From Chloroflexota bacterium (GTDB taxonomy: Bacteria; Chloroflexota; Limnocylindria; Limnocylindrales; CSP1-4), in contig JAHBUZ010000028.1 of the NCBI GenBank assembly GCA_019637815.1, forward strand, positions 1 to 47,290: a stretch of DNA of 47,290 bases, read 5' to 3'. Below are positions 7,149 to 15,109 of this stretch, one piece after another (position 1 is the first letter of the stretch; each line of letters opens with the position of its first letter). The position numbers were made by a program, and so were the translations under genes. Below the pieces are notes generated by a model, which saw only the letters and a program-made list of their open reading frames with translations, was not told the DNA's origin and did not search any database.

Positions 7149-8465
7149 ATGCGTTCGAAGAAGGAGCCGCTGCCGCCGGATCGGCCACGCCGGACCCGGG
7201 AGCGCCGTACCATCGCACCCGATGATGCGACGACGACCCGCCCCATGACCAACGGCCGGGGGCCCGACCCGACCGAGACGCTCATGCGCCCGGGTGACCT
7301 GTTCCGGCTGTTCCGCGCCCGCCCGGAGGGGCTCACCCGGACCGAGCTCGCGCAGGTGTCAGGGCTCGCACGGACGACCGTCAACCAGCGCATCGACCTG
7401 CTCGTGGATGCCGGGCTCCTGACCACCATCCCCGATGGCTCGCGGACCGCCGGGCGACCCGCCGACCGGTTCGTGGTCAACGAGGGCTATGGCGTCGTCC
7501 TGGTCGCGGACATGGGCGCCAGCGGGCTGCGGGTCGCGCTGTGTGACATGACGGCCCGCATCCGCGCCGAGCGCGCCGAGCCATCGGACATCACGGACGG
7601 ACCGGTCGCGGTGCTCGACCGCGTGGTGACGCTGTTCGGGGAGCTGCTCGCCGCCGCGGGCCACGCCCCATCCGAGGTGCGCGCGGTGGGCGTGGACGTG
7701 CCGGGGCCCGTGGCGCATCACGCCGGCCGCGTGGTGACGCCACCGATCATGACCGGCTGGCACGACTTCGACATCCCGGGGCACGTGTCGCGCACGTTCC
7801 CCTGCCCCGTCGTGGTCGAGAACGACGTCAACGCGATGGCCTTCGGCGAGCAGCGGCTGGCCCATCCGGACGTGGCCAACCTGGTGTACGTCAAGGTGGG
7901 CACGGGCATCGGCACCGGGCTCATCATCGATGGTCACATCCACCGCGGCGCGGACGGGGCGGCGGGTGACGTGGGCCACATCCAGATCGATGGCCGGGAT
8001 GACGAGCCGCCGCTGTGTCGCTGCGGTCGAGCCGGCTGTGTCGAGGCGTACGCCAGTGGCTGGGCGCTCCTGCGGGACCTGCGCGAGGCTGGGGTGGACG
8101 TGGAGAGCGTCGCGGACGTCGTCCGGCTGACGCGCGCCGGCCATCCCGAGGCCAATCGCCGCTATCGGGCGGGTGCCGCGGTGATCGGGACCGCGGTGTC
8201 CGACGTCGTGAGCCTGCTCAACCCGCGGGTGGTGGTCATCGGCGGTCAGCTGGCGGCCATCGACGACGTGCTCATCGCGTCCATCCGCGAGGTCGTGTAT
8301 CGGCGGTCCCTGCCGCTCGCGACACGGCGGCTCCAGGTGGTGCCCAGTCGGCTCGGCCACACCGCCGGCGTCCACGGCCTGGCACGGCTCGTGCTCGACC
8401 AGGTGTACGACCCGCGTCGCGTGGACGCCCTCGTCGCGGCGACCGCCCATGCAGCAGATGTATGA
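7149..8465 (+). CDS. ROK-family transcriptional regulator of the sugar operon
   Basis: Winged helix-turn-helix (LTRTELAQVSGLARTTVNQRI) fused to a ROK sugar-kinase-like domain. The zinc/sugar motif LCRCGRAGCVEAYAS is intact (Cys290, Cys292, Cys297 counted from ATG 7149) with its His in DVGHIQI, and the kinase Asp is kept in VENDVNAM. It may therefore bind, or even phosphorylate, the sugar that relieves repression. It is divergent from the transporter operon and the likely local regulator. Two starts are possible: ATG 7149 (438 aa) or ATG 7245 (406 aa, MTNGRGPDPTE). The extra N-terminus is Arg/Pro rich and unlike family members, so 7245 may be the real start. No convincing ribosome binding site decides it. 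Confidence 0.88.
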   Translation: MRSKKEPLPPDRPRRTRERRTIAPDDATTTRPMTNGRGPDPTETLMRPGDLFRLFRARPEGLTRTELAQVSGLARTTVNQRIDLLVDAGLLTTIPDGSRTAGRPADRFVVNEGYGVVLVADMGASGLRVALCDMTARIRAERAEPSDITDGPVAVLDRVVTLFGELLAAAGHAPSEVRAVGVDVPGPVAHHAGRVVTPPIMTGWHDFDIPGHVSRTFPCPVVVENDVNAMAFGEQRLAHPDVANLVYVKVGTGIGTGLIIDGHIHRGADGAAGDVGHIQIDGRDDEPPLCRCGRAGCVEAYASGWALLRDLREAGVDVESVADVVRLTRAGHPEANRRYRAGAAVIGTAVSDVVSLLNPRVVVIGGQLAAIDDVLIASIREVVYRRSLPLATRRLQVVPSRLGHTAGVHGLARLVLDQVYDPRRVDALVAATAHAADV

Positions 8466-8482
8466 CGTATGATGTATCTGCT
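8453..8482 (+). other. Inverted repeat across the end of the ROK gene
   Basis: AGCAGAT and ATCTGCT form a 7-bp stem separated by 16 bases that include the ROK stop codon and a repeated GATGTAT. It could be a weak terminator or a regulator site. There is no T-tract. The following bases to 8724 show no gene. Confidence 0.35.
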
Positions 8483-8724
8483 CCACGTCGAACGGCCGAT
8501 GCCGATCGACGGATCACGTCCCACCGTGGCGAGGACGTCGCCCGGACCTGTGGCGGCAGCTCCGCAGAGGTCGCAGCCTCCACGTGCTCACCCCATCCCC
8601 GTGTCGATCCGGCATCGCTCGACCACCTGCGGGCGTCGACCGGGCACCTGATCGACGACGACCGGACCCCGACCTGCGGTGGTCACGCCGTCGGGCGGCG
8701 CACGGCTGTGGTGTCGGCCCGCGG

Positions 8725-9597
8725 TCATGCCCGCGTCACCACGACCTCGAGGTACTCGGCCGGGACCGCGAGCGCGCCGCGGGTGCCTCGATCGGCCGAC
8801 CGGAGCAGGCTCGCCATCGCATCGTGGAACGCCTGGGCCCCGGCCTCGTCCTGCGCGGCGAACGCGCGATGGATCGGTCCATACCAGCGCCGGAACAGCT
8901 CGATGAACGCCTCGGCCGAGACGAACCGGAAGGTGAAGTGCCGCCGGCTGGTCCGGATATCCGTGGCGTGGCCCGCGAACAGCTCGTCGATGCGTGCCTC
9001 GGATCCCCAGAGCATCGGGGACCGCAGGCCGGCGGGCGGTGGTGCGAAGCGGGCGATGACCCGGAACAGATCGCCCAGGAACCCCTCGGGTGTCCAGCTG
9101 GCCAGGCCGATCCGCCCACCCGGTCGCACCACCCGCAGCAGCTCTGCCGCGGTCCGGTCCTGGTCGGGCGCGAACATCGAGCCGAAGACGCTGAGCGCCA
9201 CATCGAACGAGCCGTCGTCGAACGGGAGCGCCTCCGCGTCGGCCACCTGGAACGTGATGGGCAGTCGATCGGCGTCGGCTCGCCAGCGGCCCTGCTCCAG
9301 CAGCGCCGACACGTAGTCCGTCGAGGTGACCGACGCGTCGCGTCGCGCGGCCGCGAGCGAGGCGTTGCCATTGCCGGCAGCCACGTCCAGGACGCGCTCA
9401 CCGGCATCGAGGTCCACGGCCTCGCACAGCAGCTCGCCCACCAGCTGGAGGCGCACCCCGATGTGGCCGTAGTCACCCGACGCCCAGGTCGCCTGCTGGC
9501 GCGCCTTGATGGCGCGCAGGTCCGGGGTCGGGGTGGTCGAGTGGTCGACCGAGCGGCGGTCGCCGGTCGGGGACGTGGTGATGGACGGTGCGGTCAT
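8725..9597 (-). CDS. Class I SAM-dependent methyltransferase
   Basis: 290 aa. The SAM-binding motif I is RVLDVAAGNGNASLAA (about 68-83), followed by an acidic residue after strand 2 (TSTDYV) and a motif resembling ADAEALPFDDGSFDVALSVF, typical of UbiE/MenG-like small-molecule methyltransferases. The substrate cannot be told. The C-terminal third carries an aromatic-rich helical part (FIELFRRWYGPIHRAF), probably the substrate lid. ATG 9597 was chosen because GGAGGTCAC lies just before it. An in-frame ATG further upstream (MTQPGSHDHV) lacks such a site. It is divergent from an AraC-type regulator, which may control it. Confidence 0.88.
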   Translation of the reverse strand: MTAPSITTSPTGDRRSVDHSTTPTPDLRAIKARQQATWASGDYGHIGVRLQLVGELLCEAVDLDAGERVLDVAAGNGNASLAAARRDASVTSTDYVSALLEQGRWRADADRLPITFQVADAEALPFDDGSFDVALSVFGSMFAPDQDRTAAELLRVVRPGGRIGLASWTPEGFLGDLFRVIARFAPPPAGLRSPMLWGSEARIDELFAGHATDIRTSRRHFTFRFVSAEAFIELFRRWYGPIHRAFAAQDEAGAQAFHDAMASLLRSADRGTRGALAVPAEYLEVVVTRA

Positions 9598-9755
9598 CGT
9601 GACCTCCTGCGGGATGCGCGGCACGTGGTCGTGGGACCCTGGCTGGGTCATGGGTGTGCGCTGATGGACATCCTCGGTGGCCACGGCGCCCACGCCCATG
9701 ACCGCACGTCCACGGCACATGGCCGTGACTCCACGGATGACCGGTGGCTCGACCC

Positions 9756-10799
9756 ATGAGCGGCGACCTGCTGTCCGACGTGCTCCGGGCGGTGCGGCTG
9801 CGCGGCGCGCTCTACTTCGACGTCCAGGGTCGCTCGCCGTGGACCGCCGAGGCATCCCCCGCCGCCCAGGTGCTCCCGAACGTGATGCCCGGCGCCGAGC
9901 ACCTCATCGAGTTCCATGGCGTCGTGGACGGCGCCTGCTGGGCCGCCATCGTGGACGACGATGCCCCACCGGTCCGGCTCCAGGCCCGCGACGTCATCCT
10001 CTTCCCGCAGGGCGATCCACACGTCCTGTCCAGTCGACCCGGCCTGCGACCACCCCAGGGCGGCACCCGGCGATCGCGTCTGGACGAGCCCCGACCGGAG
10101 CACCTGCCGTATCGGCTGTCGGTCCTGGGTGCGCACGCGACCGAGCGCCATCTGCCGCTGCCGCGCTCCGAGGTGGAGACGCACGTCGTGTGCGGCTTCC
10201 TGGGCCTCGACGCGCGGCCGTTCAACCCCCTGCTGGCGGCGCTGCCGCGGGTGCTCCATGTGTCCGGCGCCACGCTCGGCGAGGACTCATGGGTGGCAGC
10301 GTTCCTGCGGACCGCCGCGGCCGAATCGGAGGCACGCCGGCCGGGGTCCGAGGCGGTCCTGGACCGGATGAGCGAGATGCTGTTCGCGGAGGTGGTGCGG
10401 CGCTACATCGCGTCGCTGCCCGAGGACGCGACGGGCTGGCTGGCGGGCATCCACGATCCGGTCGTCGGCGCGGCGCTGGCCCTGCTGCACGAACGACCCG
10501 CCGATGACTGGACGATCGAGGGACTGGCCCGGGCCGTCGCGGTCTCCCGGTCCGGCCTCCACGAACGGTTCACGACGCTGGTCGGACAGCCGCCGATGCA
10601 GTACCTGTCGCACTGGCGGATGCAGCTCGCCGCCGGCCTGCTGCGCGACACCGACGCCACGGTCGCGGAGATCGCAGCCGCCGTCGGCTATGGCGCGGAA
10701 GCCGCCTTCTCACGCGCATTCAAGCGGCTGGTGGGCGCCGCTCCCGGCACCTGGCGCACCGGCCGACGGCCCAGCGAGGTCGCTGCGACGGCCGGCTGA
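9756..10799 (+). CDS. AraC-family transcriptional regulator with N-terminal cupin sensor
   Basis: 347 aa. The N-terminal part (about 1-190) looks like the AraC-binding-like cupin domain (Cupin_6), with DVLRAVRLRGALYFDVQG at the start and LLAALPRVLHVSG near its end. The C-terminal part (about 240-340) has the two helix-turn-helix units of AraC proteins: WTIEGLARAVAVSRSGLHERF and TVAEIAAAVGYGAEAAFSRAF, with the usual GxxPMQYLxxWRM between them. The start is uncertain between GTG 9744 and ATG 9756; ATG was chosen because conserved sequence begins there. It is divergent from the methyltransferase, so autoregulation and control of that gene are plausible. Confidence 0.88.
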   Translation: MSGDLLSDVLRAVRLRGALYFDVQGRSPWTAEASPAAQVLPNVMPGAEHLIEFHGVVDGACWAAIVDDDAPPVRLQARDVILFPQGDPHVLSSRPGLRPPQGGTRRSRLDEPRPEHLPYRLSVLGAHATERHLPLPRSEVETHVVCGFLGLDARPFNPLLAALPRVLHVSGATLGEDSWVAAFLRTAAAESEARRPGSEAVLDRMSEMLFAEVVRRYIASLPEDATGWLAGIHDPVVGAALALLHERPADDWTIEGLARAVAVSRSGLHERFTTLVGQPPMQYLSHWRMQLAAGLLRDTDATVAEIAAAVGYGAEAAFSRAFKRLVGAAPGTWRTGRRPSEVAATAG

Positions 10800-10809
10800 G
10801 TGCCATGGG

Positions 10810-10846
10810 CATCGACGCCGAGCGCGGGCGACACCAGGCGTCGATG
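10810..10846. terminator. Hairpin between convergent AraC and toxin genes
   Basis: CATCGACGCC (10810-10819) pairs perfectly with GGCGTCGATG (10837-10846), leaving a 17-base loop. Its location between two converging genes fits a bidirectional terminator, although there is no T-tract. Confidence 0.5.
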
Positions 10847-10864
10847 TCGACCGACCCGAACCGG

Positions 10865-11293
10865 TCAGGTCGCCTGCCAGGGATCCACGACCACGAGTCC
10901 GGCGAAGCGCTCGAAGTCGCGGCGGTCGCGGCTCGCGACCACGAACCCGTGGACCAACGCGGTGGCAGCGATGAGTGCATCCCGCACGGGCGCCGGATCA
11001 GGGACATGGAGCGCCGCCGCGCGTCTGGCGACCGCGGTATCCACGGGCACGATCCGATCCGCGAACACCGGGAGGACGTGTGCCTCCAACCACGTTCGGA
11101 GGACCGCGCCACGTGTGGCGTCCTGCCGCTCGGCGAGCAGGACACCGTGCTCCAGCTCCTCGATCGTGATGGCCGACAGCCACGTGTCGCCGTCGCGGAG
11201 ACTCGCCGCCCATGCAGCCACATGGGGATGCGCCTTGCCGGAGCGGACCTTGCGCAGCTCCGAGATGACGTTCGTGTCGAGCAGCAGGCTCAC
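10865..11293 (-). CDS. PIN-domain toxin ribonuclease (VapC/FitB-like)
   Basis: 142 aa, the usual size. PIN active-site acids are visible: Asp6 in LLLDTNVISELRK, Glu45/Glu46 in AITIEELEHG, Asp105 in VRDALIAATA and Asp123/Asp126 in SRDRRDF. Such toxins cut tRNA or other RNA and are held inactive by the antitoxin made from the gene just upstream, whose stop overlaps this start (ATGA). LDTNVISELRK is typical of the FitB/VapC subgroup paired with Phd-type antitoxins. Confidence 0.9.
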   Translation of the reverse strand: MSLLLDTNVISELRKVRSGKAHPHVAAWAASLRDGDTWLSAITIEELEHGVLLAERQDATRGAVLRTWLEAHVLPVFADRIVPVDTAVARRAAALHVPDPAPVRDALIAATALVHGFVVASRDRRDFERFAGLVVVDPWQAT

Positions 11294-11544
11294 TCGAAGG
11301 TCGCGGGCCGCGGCCGATCGTCCCTGATCGGCAACGGGAGATCGACATCCTCGATGCCCGGTGGCTCGCCGAGCCGATCGACCAGGCGACCCGGGCCGAG
11401 CACCAGTCGTTCATAGGCGTCCCAGGTCAGGAGGACGTGGGCAGCTTCGCCACGGTCCGTGATGATGACCGGGCCATGCATCGCAGCGCGCTTGGCACTG
11501 GCCGTGTCCTGGTTGAACGCTCGACTGGAGATCCGGGTCGTCAT
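11290..11544 (-). CDS. Phd/YefM-like antitoxin
   Basis: 84 aa. The N-terminus TRISSRAFNQDTASAKRAA followed by GPVIITDRGEAAHVLLTWDAYERL is the Phd/YefM DNA-binding fold. The Pro/Asp-rich C-terminus would wrap the toxin. ATG 11544 is preceded by GGAGGTCGACCTCGT. It overlaps the toxin gene and lies just downstream of a near-perfect dyad at 11567-11586, so autorepression is likely. Confidence 0.9.
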   Translation of the reverse strand: MTTRISSRAFNQDTASAKRAAMHGPVIITDRGEAAHVLLTWDAYERLVLGPGRLVDRLGEPPGIEDVDLPLPIRDDRPRPATFE

Positions 11545-11566
11545 ACGAGGTCGACCTCCTAGCATC

Positions 11567-11586
11567 ATGTAGCTACGTTGCTACAT
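11567..11586. promoter_or_regulatory. Operator-like palindrome of the toxin-antitoxin module
   Basis: ATGTAGCTAC and GTTGCTACAT form a 20-base inverted repeat with 9 of 10 paired positions (perfect 7-bp arms ATGTAGC/GCTACAT). It sits 23 bases upstream of the antitoxin ATG in an AT-rich patch that stands out from the GC-rich surroundings. Antitoxins of this class normally bind such a site. Confidence 0.7.
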
Positions 11587-11638
11587 TAGCACGGACGGAG
11601 GCCCGCCTGGGCATGGGGTCCACCCCGAGACATCCGAC

Positions 11639-12397
11639 TCAGCCGTCCAGGCGCAGGAGACCGAAGACCCCGTCCTGCGGATCGGTGAGGATCGCGTACC
11701 TGCCGCCGGGCATGACCGAGGGCGCCATGATGGTGCCGGCACCGGCCGCGATGGCCGCCGCGTACGTGGCATCGATGTCCTCGACCGCGATGTACATCTG
11801 CCAGTAGCTGGGCACCTCGGCAGGCACCGTCGGGGGCATCTCCATGGCACCCGCGAGGCTCTCGTCGCCATCGAGGAACTCGGTGTACATGCCGCCGTCC
11901 CCCATGTCGCTCGAGCGACTGGACCAGCCGAAGACCTGCTCATAGAACGGCACGGCCGCCCCGACCCCACGCGCGGTGACCTCGGCCCAGCCGAAGGCGT
12001 TCGTGCCCTGGACATCGAACCCGTCCATGTCGGCGGCCTGCCACAGGCCGAACACGGCACCCGACGGATCCGCGATGAAGGCGCTCGTGCCCATGGTGCC
12101 GATGGGGAACGGCGCCATCAGGACGGTGCCACCGGCCGCGGCTGCCGCAGCGGCGGTCTCTTGCGCGTCCGGGGTCCCGATGTAGACGTTCCAGTGGGAC
12201 GCGGGCATGCTCGGGTCCTGCTGCACACCGAAGCCGGCGACGTCCTGGCCGTCCAGCTGCGCGACGGCGTAGCCGCCGAACGCCGGGTCCTCGCTGATGT
12301 TCATGGTCCAGCCGAACAACCCGCCATAGAAGGCCCGGTTGGCGGCGGGGTCGCGACTGGAGTTGTCGATCCAGATGGGTCGGTACGGACCGGTCAT
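11639..12397 (-). CDS. Two-domain VOC (glyoxalase/bleomycin-resistance fold) protein
   Basis: 252 aa with two tandem vicinal-oxygen-chelate modules, about 5-118 and 130-250. Each carries the pattern DNSSRDPAANRAFYGGLFGW or AVPFYEQVFGW near its start and a DPSGAVFGLWQ or DPQDGVFGLLR end. The family includes dioxygenases, isomerases and antibiotic-binding proteins, so no substrate can be named. ATG 12397 is preceded by GGAGGACTCGTC. The antisense of the neighbouring beta-helix gene keeps this frame open far upstream, but no family similarity is seen there. Confidence 0.88.
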   Translation of the reverse strand: MTGPYRPIWIDNSSRDPAANRAFYGGLFGWTMNISEDPAFGGYAVAQLDGQDVAGFGVQQDPSMPASHWNVYIGTPDAQETAAAAAAAGGTVLMAPFPIGTMGTSAFIADPSGAVFGLWQAADMDGFDVQGTNAFGWAEVTARGVGAAVPFYEQVFGWSSRSSDMGDGGMYTEFLDGDESLAGAMEMPPTVPAEVPSYWQMYIAVEDIDATYAAAIAAGAGTIMAPSVMPGGRYAILTDPQDGVFGLLRLDG

Positions 12398-12586
12398 GAC
12401 GAGTCCTCCGTGCATCGTGCTGGTCGCTGGCGGCACCCAGGCGAGTGCCGCGTGACCGCTGTCGGTGTCCCTGCGCATGGTGCCCCAACGGCTGCCCGGC
12501 TGCGCACGATCCCGGCGCCCCGCCCGACAGTAGACTCGCCCACGGAATCGATGGGGTGGATGAGCGAAGCGAGCGGGGTCGACGGG

Positions 12587-15004
12587 ATGCATCGGACACG
12601 GCGCTGGATCCTGGCATCGGTGGTCGCGGCACTGACGGTGTCGACGATCGGGCCACCAACGGTCGCACAGCCATCGGCGACCGCGCCGGCGCTGGCCGAC
12701 TGTCCGATGCTCCCCGCCGATGACATCTGGAACACACCCATCGACATGCTGCCGGTGCACCCCTCGTCGGACGCATGGATCGAGACCGTGGGCGCGGACG
12801 TCGGCCTCAAGGGCGACTTCGGCTCCGGTGAGTGGGAAGGCGCGCCGATCGGCATCCCCTACGTGGTCGTGGACAGCGACCAGCCACGCGTCGACCTGGC
12901 GTTCGAGTACGCCGACGAGAGCGACCCGGGGCCCTACCCCATCCCCGACGACGCACCCATCGAGGGTGGCCCGGACGGCGACGGCGACCGCCACGTGCTG
13001 GTCATCGATCGCGATGCGTGCGTGCTGTACGAGGTGTTCGACGCGCATCCGCAGCGGGACGGCAGCTGGACCGGCGGATCGGGTGCCGTGTTCGACCTGC
13101 GCTCCTCGGCGCTCCGACCCGATGGCTGGACCTCCGCGGATGCGGCCGGCCTGCCCATCCTGCCCGGCCTGGTGCGCTACGACGAGGTCGCGGCGGGCGA
13201 GATCCGCCACGCGCTCCGGTTCACGGTGCCCGAGACCCAGCGGGCGTACCTCTGGCCGGCGCGTCACTTCGCGTCGCGCATCGAGGACGAGGCGTATCCG
13301 CCCATGGGCGCCCGCTTCCGACTCCGTGCCGACGTGGACATCAGCGGCTACTCGCCGGAGATCCAGGTCATCCTCCGGGCGCTCCAGCGCTACGGCATGA
13401 TCCTCGCCGACAACGGCTCCACGTGGTTCCTGTCCGGCGTGCCCGATCCGGGTTGGGATGACGACATGCTGCGCGAGCTGCGCGGCATCACGGGCGCGGA
13501 CCTCGAGGCGGTCGACGTCTCGTCGCTCATGGTCGACCCCGACTCCGGGCAGGCGATCCAGCCGGGCGACGGACCGGATGGTCCGGCCGGGCCCGGGGTG
13601 TCGACGGGGCCTGAGCCATCGGTGGTGCCCGGGACATCCAGCGTGCCGGGTGGGTCGGGCATGCCGGCATCGTCGGTCGTGGCGGTGCCGCCCGCCGACC
13701 TGTTCGTGGATGCGGCCGCCGATGCCGATACTGCCGATGGATCCCTGGATGCCCCGTTCGTGCGCATCCAGGACGCGATCGATGCCGCGATGGACGAGTG
13801 GGTCATCGCCGTCGCGGCGGGTGACTACCCGGGCGACCTGCGCATCGAGGGTCGGACCATCGGCCTGTACGGCGGTTACACGTCCGGGTTCGGGACGCGC
13901 GATCCGTGGACCGCCACCACGTCGCTCATCGGGAGCGGCACGGACAGCGTGGTCACCCTGCTCGATGCCGGCGAGACGGTCATCGACGGGGTGCGCATCA
14001 CGGGCGGCACCCACAGCAGCCTCCCCGAGTACGGGCTCCTGGGAGCCGGCATCTATGTCCAGGGCGGCTGGCCCATCATCCGCAGCGTCCTCATCGAGGG
14101 CAACGACGCGCGCCCGGCCGGTCCTGCGGACAGCGATCCCCTGGGCGGCGGCATCTTCGCGGCAGACGCGGAGATCGACATCCTCGACAGCGTCATCCGG
14201 GGCAACACCGCGGGGCGGGGCGGTGCCATCGCGGCGGCGGGTGGCCGGGTGCGCATCATGGGCAACCGCATCGAGGACAACATCGGCGTCAGCGACCACG
14301 GCGGTGGACTGTATCTCGCCGGGCCGGACATCCTCGTGTCCGGCAACCACATCGCGGGCAACGTGATCGGTGCCGAGATGGGCTATGGCTGGGGCGGCGG
14401 CATCATCGTGTTCAACGAGGGCAGCCGCGCGCTCCTGACGGGCAATGAGATCACCGCCAACTCCGCACCCTCCGCGGGCAGTGGCGTGTTCATCGATGAC
14501 GGTGCCGTCGCGGTGCTCGACCACGAGCGCATCCACCACAACCGCTGCACGGACGGGGAGACCTATGGCGGGGTCGGCGTGCTCGTGGACGGCTATGCGG
14601 GGACGGGCTCGTCGGTGACCATCCAGCGCTCGACCATCGCCGGCAACGACTGCCCGTCCACCCAGGGCGGCAACGCGGTGTTCGTGCAGGGAGGCTCGGC
14701 GGTCACGATCGTCGACAGCATCCTGTGGGGCAACGGCGGTGACGATGTGACGACCGACGGCACCTCCACGGTGACCGCGAGCTACACCCTGTCCGAGGAG
14801 CCGCTCGCGGGCGAGGGCAACCTGTCCGCCGACCCTCGATTCGTCGACCTGGCAGCGGGCGACCTGCACCTGGGTGCGGACAGCCCGGCCATCGATGCAG
14901 CCGACCCGAGCTCGCCCTTCGACCAGGAGCCCCAGCCGAACGGTGGCCGAGCCGACCTCGGCGCGTACGGCGACACGCCGGAGGCGACCAGCACCACACC
15001 ATAG
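12587..15004 (+). CDS. Secreted protein: unknown N-terminal domain plus right-handed beta-helix with choice-of-anchor-Q end
   Basis: 805 aa from ATG 12587, chosen because a signal peptide (RTRRWILASVVAALTVSTIG) follows directly; ATG 12551 and 12560 are alternatives. Residues about 40-320 form a domain beginning CPMLPADDIWNTPIDMLP and ending with ILADNGSTWFLSG, conserved in secreted proteins of no firm function that I know. A Gly/Pro/Ser linker follows (about 335-370). The C-terminal part (about 375-790) opens with VDAAADADTADGSLDAPF and then shows repeated GGGIF/GNxI/GGIIVF rungs of a pectate-lyase-like parallel beta-helix. It ends in SADPRFVD...ADSPAID..DLGAYG, a choice-of-anchor-Q signature. 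It is probably an extracellular polysaccharide-binding or lyase-like protein. Catalytic residues cannot be assigned. Confidence 0.82.
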   Translation: MHRTRRWILASVVAALTVSTIGPPTVAQPSATAPALADCPMLPADDIWNTPIDMLPVHPSSDAWIETVGADVGLKGDFGSGEWEGAPIGIPYVVVDSDQPRVDLAFEYADESDPGPYPIPDDAPIEGGPDGDGDRHVLVIDRDACVLYEVFDAHPQRDGSWTGGSGAVFDLRSSALRPDGWTSADAAGLPILPGLVRYDEVAAGEIRHALRFTVPETQRAYLWPARHFASRIEDEAYPPMGARFRLRADVDISGYSPEIQVILRALQRYGMILADNGSTWFLSGVPDPGWDDDMLRELRGITGADLEAVDVSSLMVDPDSGQAIQPGDGPDGPAGPGVSTGPEPSVVPGTSSVPGGSGMPASSVVAVPPADLFVDAAADADTADGSLDAPFVRIQDAIDAAMDEWVIAVAAGDYPGDLRIEGRTIGLYGGYTSGFGTRDPWTATTSLIGSGTDSVVTLLDAGETVIDGVRITGGTHSSLPEYGLLGAGIYVQGGWPIIRSVLIEGNDARPAGPADSDPLGGGIFAADAEIDILDSVIRGNTAGRGGAIAAAGGRVRIMGNRIEDNIGVSDHGGGLYLAGPDILVSGNHIAGNVIGAEMGYGWGGGIIVFNEGSRALLTGNEITANSAPSAGSGVFIDDGAVAVLDHERIHHNRCTDGETYGGVGVLVDGYAGTGSSVTIQRSTIAGNDCPSTQGGNAVFVQGGSAVTIVDSILWGNGGDDVTTDGTSTVTASYTLSEEPLAGEGNLSADPRFVDLAAGDLHLGADSPAIDAADPSSPFDQEPQPNGGRADLGAYGDTPEATSTTP

Positions 15005-15074
15005 GCATCGGCCGGGCGTGGCGGCCCCTGGAGCGACCCGGCCGCGCGGCTCGCCGCATCTGGGCGATCGTTAC

Positions 15075-15103
15075 TTGACAGTGTGACGTGCCACTGTCAT
15101 GAT
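15075..15103 (+). promoter_or_regulatory. MerR-VWA operon promoter with perfect 24-base dyad
   Basis: TTGACA (15075-15080) and CATGAT (15098-15103) are 17 bases apart, and the -10 ends 6 bases before the ATG, so transcription should begin at the start codon (leaderless). TGACAGTG and CACTGTCA (15076-15083 and 15092-15099) form a perfect 8-bp inverted repeat around 8 bases, filling the spacer between the boxes. This is where MerR-type regulators bind, so autoregulation is the simple reading. Confidence 0.75.
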
Positions 15104-15109
15104 ACGGCC

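Noticed and set aside
7025..7480. Upstream extension of the sugar-binding protein frame
   Set aside because: It crosses the promoter and ROK gene; ATG 7024 has GAGGAGG and a signal peptide.
1..8465. Reading the operon as psicofuranine/angustmycin biosynthesis
   Set aside because: An ABC importer, binding protein, hydrolases and an inducible-type ROK regulator fit uptake and breakdown; no synthase or nucleotide-sugar enzymes are present.
12398..14869. Very long open frame antisense to the beta-helix gene, continuous with the VOC gene
   Set aside because: High GC leaves the antisense frame without stops; the translation is His/Asp/Arg-rich with no family pattern, while the VOC gene has its own ATG and ribosome binding site at 12397.
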